This document shows positions 7,840 through 11,746 of a stretch of DNA of 11,746 bases, piece after piece; within the stretch, counting starts at the first letter, position 1; every line of letters starts with the position of its first letter. This DNA comes from an uncultured bacterium (GTDB lineage: Bacteria; Patescibacteriota; Minisyncoccia; Phycocordibacterales; UBA5272): NCBI GenBank assembly GCA_903834855.1, contig CAILKS010000012.1:1-11746 (forward strand). Direction: 5' to 3'. Made by a program: the position numbers and the translations under genes. The notes under the pieces were generated by a model. That model ran no database searches. It saw only the letters and a program-made list of their open reading frames with translations, and was not told the origin of the DNA.

Positions 7840-8319
7840 CTACTTCTTTATTAGAAGAGCTGATAAAACCCCATTAAAATTTTTAATAATATTTTTACGG
7901 TCACTCTCTTTAATAACCGAGAAAATATAATTCAGTTCTTTGTCTATTATTTTTTGTGCAGATTCAAAAACCTTTTTTCCTTTTGTTGTTATATTTATAA
8001 TATGTTTACGACGATTTTCTTTATCGTTTGTACGAGAAAGAAGGCCGAGGGAGACTAGAGTAGAAACATGTCTACTTACAGTTGCTTCAGTCAAATAAAG
8101 ACGCTCTGCAATTAAAGATTGAGACACGGGGAGTTCAAGTGAGCAGTGAAAGCCAACTAAAATCATAAATTGAGAAAAAGAAATCGATTTTGATTTAAGT
8201 AGAGAATGTTCTAGGTGTTTTTGTACCAAAAAATACATTTGATGTATTGAGTACATAAAACTTTTAGAGAAATCATGCTGGTGGGCTAAGGTGACTGGGT
8301 CTATGCAAACAGGCTTCAT
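7840..8319 (-). CDS. MarR-family transcriptional regulator
   Basis: This 159-residue winged-helix DNA-binding protein acts as a dimer. N- and C-terminal helices for dimerisation (about 14-45 and 115-157) flank the winged helix (about 64-112). The recognition region is QSLIAERLYLTEATVSRHV (67-85). The wing has the MarR pattern DKENRRKHIINITTKGKKV (99-117), equivalent to the family's D-x-R-D-R-R-x3-v-x-L-T-x-x-G. It is the first gene of a probable three-gene efflux operon (16 nt before the adaptor). By family precedent it is likely an autorepressor relieved by a pump substrate. The ATG follows an extended -10 box by 8 nt, which predicts a leaderless message. No clear operator palindrome was recognised near the promoter. 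Confidence 0.92.
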   Translation of the reverse strand: MKPVCIDPVTLAHQHDFSKSFMYSIHQMYFLVQKHLEHSLLKSKSISFSQFMILVGFHCSLELPVSQSLIAERLYLTEATVSRHVSTLVSLGLLSRTNDKENRRKHIINITTKGKKVFESAQKIIDKELNYIFSVIKESDRKNIIKNFNGVLSALLIKK

Positions 8320-8327
8320 ATTTAGAT

Positions 8328-8336
8328 ATTATAGCA
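8328..8336 (-). promoter_or_regulatory. Extended -10 promoter of the marR-adaptor-RND operon (leaderless architecture)
   Basis: On the minus strand the bases read TGCTATAAT, a perfect extended -10, ending 8 nt before the ATG of marR. A weak -35 candidate, TTGCTA (8352-8357), has an 18-bp spacer. ATGCTATAAT followed by RTCTA and then ATATG is shared with the rlmB-like promoter. Initiation would fall within about 0-3 nt of the start codon. Confidence 0.75.
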
Positions 8337-8380
8337 TTCATAGGTAACAGTTAGCAAGCTAAGTATTAAAGGTAAAAAGG

Positions 8381-8403
8381 TACCCAGCTCTTTAGGCTGG
8401 GTA
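8381..8403 (-). terminator. Intrinsic terminator of the 131-codon hypothetical gene
   Basis: The inverted repeat TACCCAGC/GCTGGGTA (8-bp stem, 7-nt loop) is followed on the minus strand by CCTTTTTACCTTT, a T-rich tail. It lies 28 nt after the stop codon of the minus-strand hypothetical gene and shortly before the marR promoter, so it should insulate the efflux operon. Confidence 0.75.
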
Positions 8404-8431
8404 TGGTGGCTCGATGGATATAACTTCGTCT

Positions 8432-8827
8432 TTATTTGGATTTGGTTTGCTGTTTAACCAACCACATGACAAGAGTCAGCATAACTCTTTCCATTTTAAG
8501 TCTATCCACTTCTAGTAGCAGGCTTTCAAGCTCATCCCAAAATGGGCTTAATTTAAAACCATCTCCCAGAGAGGATATTACATAAAAGGTATATCCTTTT
8601 TCTATGCCCTCAAACACATCCGGCAAAGATTGTGATAATTTCGTTTTGTCAGTCAAACACAAAGTGATTCGTGTTTTACGTACACAAAAAGTTTCTTCAC
8701 GTCCGTAGACGCGTGCTACATAGCACGTCCTATCAGATAGTCTATCTAGGTTTTGTAATTTTAAGTAGGCAAGGAAGTCGTTTCTGGACGACAAATTTTC
8801 TTCCGGGGTCAATATGACGTCGGTCAT
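8432..8827 (-). CDS. Hypothetical protein, 131 residues, not recognised
   Basis: I do not recognise this protein. It begins MTDVILTPEEN. It is soluble and mixed alpha/beta-looking, with no signal peptide or membrane helix. Three cysteines (residues 35, 48, 57) are spaced in a basic segment rich in Arg/Lys and Thr. The C-terminal third is probably helical (SPFWDELESLLLEVDRLKME, then VMLTLVMWLVKQQ). The ATG at 8827 is chosen because GGAG (8836-8839) lies exactly 8 nt before it; a GTG three codons earlier overlaps that site. By hand count about 51 of 131 codons end in G or C (39%), against about 7 of the first 60 in the rlmB-like gene (12%). Together with its own consensus-like promoter, 66-nt leader, Shine-Dalgarno and terminator, this suggests a different origin from the neighbours. 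Confidence 0.75.
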   Translation of the reverse strand: MTDVILTPEENLSSRNDFLAYLKLQNLDRLSDRTCYVARVYGREETFCVRKTRITLCLTDKTKLSQSLPDVFEGIEKGYTFYVISSLGDGFKLSPFWDELESLLLEVDRLKMERVMLTLVMWLVKQQTKSK

Positions 8828-8835
8828 GGTTATCA

Positions 8836-8839
8836 CTCC
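8836..8839 (-). promoter_or_regulatory. Shine-Dalgarno site deciding the start of the hypothetical gene
   Basis: The minus strand reads TTTTGGAGTGATAACCATG. GGAG is 8 nt from the ATG at 8827, a standard spacing, and overlaps the alternative upstream GTG, which it therefore cannot serve. It is the only good Shine-Dalgarno before any gene start visible in this window. Confidence 0.7.
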
Positions 8840-8899
8840 AAAAAATTCAAGATGTTAATGAGGTATAGGCCAAATTTTTTAAAGGGCTTACAAGGAGCA

Positions 8900-8928
8900 A
8901 TACTACTTAACCAAAATAGTAAAGTCAA
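8900..8928 (-). promoter_or_regulatory. Sigma-70-type promoter of the hypothetical gene
   Basis: The minus strand reads TTGACT, a 17-bp spacer, then TAGTAT. The -35 matches 5 of 6 and the -10 4 of 6 consensus bases, at ideal spacing. The predicted start is near 8893, giving a leader of about 66 nt before the ATG. It contrasts with the -35-poor extended -10 promoters of the neighbouring genes. Confidence 0.6.
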
Positions 8929-9104
8929 CTGAGTTAGATTTAAATATTTAAAAGTTTAAAAATAAAAGGGTGGGGAGATTTTAAAAATTAAAAATATTTT
9001 TGTAAATTAATTTTAATTATGAATTAGCGTCAGGGTATTCCTTTCTATATTTAAATATTGAAGTCTTTAAATATGTTTATAGAAGGGGCTTTTATTGTAG
9101 GTCT

Positions 9105-9256
9105 AATGTCGCACAATATATCTTTTACGACGTACTGTGGCTAAGAATGGCTTGTAGCTATAGTATGCCGTAAAAGATCGTAGCTAATGTGAGACATTTA
9201 AAAATAGACACCCTAAAATATTTTTAATGTCTTACATTAGTTCTTTACGACGTACT
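9105..9256. repeat. Three-copy repeat (direct-inverted-direct) able to form alternative hairpins
   Basis: R1 9105-9136, R2 9162-9198 (inverted) and R3 9226-9256 share AATGTCNNACA at one end and CTTTTACGRCRTACT (R3: CTTTACGACGTACT) at the other. R1 and R2 pair through AATGTC-CACA (10 of 11) and ATCTTTTACG-TACT (15 of 17) around a 25-nt loop (9137-9161). R2 can instead pair with R3 across 9199-9225. R2 and R3 also contain the small dyad AATGT-N3-ACATT, degenerate in R1. This could be a structured RNA, tandem protein-binding sites or recombination sites; nothing decides. Confidence 0.7.
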
Positions 9257-9353
9257 CATACACCTTCTTTATTAATTAATATAAAAATAATTAAGCACAT
9301 TTAAATTACACAAAAAACGGGGGACAAAATTTAGCCAGGGACGTATTAACTCT

Positions 9354-9388
9354 TTTATTACCTCTTTACCTCCTTCCCCTTCTCCCCT
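9354..9388. other. Polypyrimidine/polypurine tract with anti-Shine-Dalgarno-like word
   Basis: The plus strand is almost pure pyrimidine around TTTACCTCCTTCCCCTTCTC. The minus strand therefore carries AAGGAGGT, a perfect Shine-Dalgarno, but no ATG, GTG or TTG follows at usable spacing. It lies just downstream of the 34-residue ORF. The role is unknown. Confidence 0.4.
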
Positions 9389-9394
9389 ATTAAA

Positions 9395-9499
9395 TTAGGC
9401 AGAAAGTTTAAACATCAAAACCCAAGAAGCAAGAACTACTCCAATTAAAAAACTTGTAAACATAAGAAGCACAAACGCTGGTATTGTAAATGTGATCAT
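9395..9499 (-). CDS. Probable 34-residue single-helix membrane peptide
   Basis: The frame encodes MITFTIPAFVLLMFTSFL then IGVVLASWVLMFKLSA, ending in TAA. It is almost wholly hydrophobic, with one predicted transmembrane helix (about residues 6-30), a single Lys near the C-terminus and small residues (SFLIGVVLAS) that could pack helices. Support for it being a gene comes from the start: an extended -10 box TGGTATACT ends 8 nt before the ATG, the same arrangement as at marR and the rlmB-like gene. No family is recognised. It lies 111 nt downstream of the M23 peptidase gene, on the same strand, with its own promoter. It is too short to be certain without expression or conservation data. Confidence 0.55.
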   Translation of the reverse strand: MITFTIPAFVLLMFTSFLIGVVLASWVLMFKLSA

Positions 9500-9507
9500 A
9501 TGTAAAT

Positions 9508-9516
9508 AGTATACCA
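9508..9516 (-). promoter_or_regulatory. Extended -10 promoter of the 34-residue ORF
   Basis: The minus strand reads TGGTATACT: TG-N then TATACT (5 of 6 consensus), 8 nt before the ATG at 9499. The -35 region would fall inside the flanking heptad array, where no good hexamer is seen. Confidence 0.55.
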
Positions 9517-9520
9517 AGGA

Positions 9521-9613
9521 TAGTTTTTAGGTGCTAGGTTTTAGGTTGTAGTTAAATTATATTTGTATTTTCTTAAAACTAGAAACTAAAAACTGGAAAC
9601 TTGAAACTCTCTA
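9521..9613. repeat. Composite heptad-repeat element downstream of the M23 peptidase gene
   Basis: Left arm: TAGTTTT (9521), TAGGTGC, TAGGTTT, TAGGTTG, TAGTTAA. The core is ATTATATTTGTATTTTCTT. Right inverted arm: AAAACTA (9575), GAAACTA, AAAACTG, GAAACTT, GAAACTC (9603-9609), then the M23 stop codon (complement at 9611-9613). Bases 9561-9600 match 2995-3034 at 37 of 40 positions; both copies sit at the 3' end of a minus-strand gene. There is no GC hairpin in this copy. Confidence 0.82.
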
Positions 9614-10885
9614 AAGATACGGAAGCGGGTTAAGGTAGCCATCTTTTGGGGAAATTGGCATAATTAAATATGTGCCACAAACCTTACTTTTATATTCAGT
9701 AGGACTAGTAACGTGAACAGCGTCTGATGCGTAAACGGTAAAATGAAGATGTGGGCCAGTACTATATCCAGTATTACCAGACAAGGCAATTTTTTGTCCA
9801 GAAGTTACAGTTTGTCCTGACACAACTTGTATAACAGATAAGTGACCATATAGAGTTGTAAGGCCATTCGTGTGGCGTATCAGAACCCATTTACCATAAG
9901 ATACTCCAACACAAGCAGCGTCGGTATTACCAGTACCAATTACAAGGCCGGAGCCTGCTGATAAAACAGGAGTTCCAGTTCTGGCACCAAAATCCATTCC
10001 ATTATGACCAGATCCATTATATTTACCATTAGAGAAAGCTGTGTTACCAAAATATTGAGTAACGATTGGATTTAATACTGGGTATTTTAAAACTCCCTTT
10101 CCATATTTTGGTAATTTAGTAATATCAATTATAACTCTAAGTCTAGATTCAACGTCTGACATTTCTGACTCGAGACTTTCTTTTTTAGTTTTTTTATCAG
10201 ATAATAGTTTTTGATATTCAGTTTCTTTATTCTTTGTTTGAACTAATAAATTATTTTTATCTTTAGCCGTTTCTTCTACTAATTGTTTCTGGTCGTTTAA
10301 AGTATTATTAAGATTAACTAGTTTTTCTTTACTTGATTCATATACTGCTTTCTGTGACGCGAGAGTGTTTTTAGTTTCATCTAAAGTCAATACTTTTTCT
10401 TTAATGGCGTTTGATATATCTATGCTACGTTTTGCAGCATCTAATGTATCAGATAAATGAGAACCGTAAGATAAAGCGCTAATAAATGGTGGTAGAGATT
10501 GTTCTTCAGTAGCTAAAGCATTTATTGCTTCAGATAAAGCTCTTTTATTTTTTTGAAGTATAGTTTCTGTTACAGATATTTTGCCCTGAGTTACTGTTAT
10601 CCTTCCTTCAGTCTCTGTTATTTTAAGTCTAGATAAATCTATTTCTTTAGTTAAAGTTGCACGTCTTAATTCTAGAGAAGCAAGTGCTTGCTTTAAAGTT
10701 TTAGCTTCCCCTTGAGTTTGACTAATCTTTTTATTGAAGGCAGCTATCTCTTTGTCTAAAGCTTGTATTTTAGAAGATAGCGAATTTATATTTGCCTGTA
10801 ATTCATCTGCTGTTTCCGCATGAATAAAAAGCGGTATTATGAGTAGTATGGTTATTATTGATAATGAAAAAGATCTGAATCGCAT
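9611..10885 (-). CDS. Secreted M23 (LytM/EnvC-type) peptidase with N-terminal coiled coil
   Basis: This 424-residue exported protein probably cleaves peptidoglycan cross-bridges or activates other hydrolases. A signal peptide is clear: basic start MRFR, hydrophobic 7-21, likely cleavage after IHA (residue 23). Residues about 27-128 and 150-250 are long coiled coils, as in EnvC and related division hydrolases. The C-terminal M23 domain (about 268-400) keeps all zinc and catalytic positions of LytM: H294 and D298 (HNGMD), H348 (YGHLS), and H379/H381 (GPHLHF). It is therefore expected to be catalytically competent, unlike EnvC-type activators that have lost ligands. Cysteines 325 and 403 flank the domain and could form a disulfide. 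The gene starts 16 nt after gltX and is probably cotranscribed with it. No Shine-Dalgarno precedes the ATG. The stop TAG is followed by a heptad element. Confidence 0.93.
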   Translation of the reverse strand: MRFRSFSLSIITILLIIPLFIHAETADELQANINSLSSKIQALDKEIAAFNKKISQTQGEAKTLKQALASLELRRATLTKEIDLSRLKITETEGRITVTQGKISVTETILQKNKRALSEAINALATEEQSLPPFISALSYGSHLSDTLDAAKRSIDISNAIKEKVLTLDETKNTLASQKAVYESSKEKLVNLNNTLNDQKQLVEETAKDKNNLLVQTKNKETEYQKLLSDKKTKKESLESEMSDVESRLRVIIDITKLPKYGKGVLKYPVLNPIVTQYFGNTAFSNGKYNGSGHNGMDFGARTGTPVLSAGSGLVIGTGNTDAACVGVSYGKWVLIRHTNGLTTLYGHLSVIQVVSGQTVTSGQKIALSGNTGYSTGPHLHFTVYASDAVHVTSPTEYKSKVCGTYLIMPISPKDGYLNPLPYL

Positions 10886-10901
10886 GAACTATTAAAAATA
10901 A

Positions 10902-11746
10902 TTATGAATCTAACTTATTACATATTTCATTAATACGAGCTACAGACTCCTCTTTTCCAAGAACAAAACAAATAGTAAAAGGATCCACTGATTTTTCTTG
11001 ACCAGATAAAGTCATACGTAAAGGCCACAAGACGTTACCTTTACCTTCTTTTTCCGCATAAGGCATAATAGCTTGCTTGATAGAATCTGGAGATGTGAAG
11101 TCTGTATCATTTAAAATATTTTTTAAATTTTCTAAATGGTTAGCTGCAACATTAGCCCCATCATCTTTGAATAAGACTTTTTCTTTTTCAAGATTAGGAC
11201 GATTTATAAAAAATCCAAACTCACTATTTTTTAGAGAATCAATTTCCCCGTAAGTATTTATCCTATCTACTATGGTTGGTAATAATCTTTCTAAAATTTC
11301 ATCAGAATATTCTTCCATATGAGGTTTAATGGCAGACATTTGATCTTCTTTAGTTTTTCTTTTTATATGCTCCTTATTCATCCAAAGTAATTTTTCTTCG
11401 TTAAACATGGCTCCATTTTTATGAATACGGTCTAAAGAAAAATGCTCACATATTTCATCTTGTGTCATTATTTCTTGTTCACCACCTGGATTCCATCCTA
11501 AAAATGCTAAGAAATTAAACATAGCCTCAGGTAAATATCCTTCATTTCTGTATTCTAAAATATCTTTAGCACCATCACGTTTACCAAGTTTTTTGTTTCC
11601 TTCTGGAGATAAAATTGGTGGCAAGGTAACAAGTATCGGAGGTGTTATATCTAGGGCTTCATACAATGATAAGAATTTTGGAGTAGAGGCAATGAATTCA
11701 TCGGCCCTCATTACATGCGTTACTTCCATTTCTAAATCATCAATAA
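10902..11746 (-). CDS. gltX: Glutamyl-tRNA synthetase, C-terminal part (5' end outside window)
   Basis: This enzyme charges tRNA-Glu with glutamate using ATP. About 280 residues are visible. The reading frame continues past the ATG at 11729 to the window edge (IDDLEMEVTHVMRADEF), so that ATG is internal and the N-terminal HIGH motif lies outside. The catalytic KMSKS-loop counterpart KKLGKRDGA is around 11567-11594. Before it, THVMRADEFIASTP corresponds to the family's 'THVIRGEEHLSNTP', with A-D-E-F in place of G-E-E/D-H/W. YLPEAMFNFLAFLGWNP is the typical segment at the start of the anticodon-binding half. The C-terminus, WPLRMTLSGQEKSVDPF then LGKEESVARI, is the classic ending. A non-discriminating Glu/Gln form cannot be excluded from this part. 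Confidence 0.94.
   Translation of the reverse strand, partial: IDDLEMEVTHVMRADEFIASTPKFLSLYEALDITPPILVTLPPILSPEGNKKLGKRDGAKDILEYRNEGYLPEAMFNFLAFLGWNPGGEQEIMTQDEICEHFSLDRIHKNGAMFNEEKLLWMNKEHIKRKTKEDQMSAIKPHMEEYSDEILERLLPTIVDRINTYGEIDSLKNSEFGFFINRPNLEKEKVLFKDDGANVAANHLENLKNILNDTDFTSPDSIKQAIMPYAEKEGKGNVLWPLRMTLSGQEKSVDPFTICFVLGKEESVARINEICNKLDS

Larger units (their letters stand above)
8929..9394. other. Non-coding AT-rich stretch with palindromes and structured repeats
   Basis: No credible gene is seen here on either strand; the longest ATG-initiated frames I examined have about 25 codons and no initiation signal. The part from 8935 to 9080 is extremely AT-rich and includes the 14-bp palindrome TTTAAATATTTAAA (8939-8952), with TATTTAAATA-like words again near 9048 and 9067. 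It is followed by the triple repeat at 9105-9256 and a purine/pyrimidine tract at 9354-9388. No DnaA boxes, dif-like site or RNA family was recognised. Confidence 0.6.

Noticed and set aside
8341..8354. TAGGTAA-CAGTTAG upstream of marR as a sixth heptad element
   Set aside because: Only two poor units and no core or inverted arm; too weak to separate from chance in this composition.
8828..8836. GTG at 8836 as start of the hypothetical gene
   Set aside because: It overlaps the GGAG site, which leaves no spacing for ribosome binding; the ATG at 8827 is 8 nt from that site.
8852..8932. 26-residue plus-strand frame beginning MLMRYRPNF
   Set aside because: It has no Shine-Dalgarno, no extended -10 near the ATG, lies over the leader and promoter of the hypothetical gene, and has no recognisable content.
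9105..9256. tRNA, tmRNA, RNase P RNA or a dif/att site in the triple-repeat region
   Set aside because: No T-loop consensus, cloverleaf, tmRNA or RNase P hallmarks were recognised, and no match to the 28-bp dif arrangement was found by eye.
9108..9301. Short frames beginning ATGTC in each of the three repeats (e.g. MSHNISFTTYCG) as leader peptides
   Set aside because: The common ATGTC is part of the repeated dyad and the frames diverge or stop quickly. No ribosome site or promoter was seen, so a DNA or RNA-level repeat is the simpler reading.
628..9613. Heptad arrays as CRISPR or simple microsatellites
   Set aside because: There are no 23-45 bp repeats with unique spacers. Units are 7 bp, degenerate and arranged as inverted arms around a core, unlike either class.
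1..11746. UGA recoding to glycine as in Absconditabacteria/Gracilibacteria
   Set aside because: No in-frame TGA interrupts any conserved gene here. Absence of TGA stops in about ten genes is too few to mean anything, and the abundant TAG stops are explained partly by the repeats.

Overview
The window is AT-rich, tightly packed and looks like a Candidate Phyla Radiation (Patescibacteria, probably Parcubacteria-like) genome fragment. This is inferred from the low GC, the many A/T-ending codons, the near absence of Shine-Dalgarno sequences, and the mix of core genes (metK, an rlmB-type gene, gltX) with a lone RND efflux system. Only TAG and TAA are used as stops, and no in-frame TGA occurs, so there is no sign of a UGA-recoded lineage. 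No rRNA, tRNA or CRISPR was seen.

Layout: (1) 1-2924, plus strand: the C-terminal part of MetK, a SpoU/TrmH-type rRNA 2'-O-methyltransferase (RlmB-like), and an HI0933/YhiN-family flavoprotein. (2) 3034-8319, minus strand: an efflux operon read in the order MarR-type regulator, long HlyD/AcrA-type adaptor, AcrB-type RND permease. No outer-membrane factor is present in the window. (3) 8381-9394: one unrecognised 131-codon gene with higher GC3, a classical promoter, a Shine-Dalgarno site and its own terminator, followed by about 470 bp of non-coding, AT-rich DNA containing a three-copy repeat that can form mutually exclusive hairpins. (4) 9395-11746, minus strand: a probable 34-residue one-helix membrane peptide, a secreted coiled-coil M23 peptidase, and the C-terminal part of glutamyl-tRNA synthetase, running off the window edge.

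Two non-coding patterns stand out. First, five intergenic gaps are filled by a composite repeat: strict 7-bp-period arrays (TAGGTNN/TAGTTNN and their complements), often as inverted arms around a conserved 'RAATACAAAT..TAATTTAA' core or a long GC hairpin. The arrays abut the genes so closely that three stop codons (TAG) and two start codons (ATG) lie in phase with the heptads. Second, three genes (rlmB-like, marR, the 34-residue ORF) have an extended -10 box ending only 8-9 nt before the ATG, which predicts leaderless or near-leaderless mRNAs.

How the genes work together: the MarR protein probably controls its own transcription and that of the downstream adaptor and permease. The remaining genes are housekeeping (S-adenosylmethionine synthesis, SAM-dependent 23S rRNA methylation, tRNA-Glu charging) or cell-wall remodelling, with no evident shared pathway beyond the metK/methyltransferase link.
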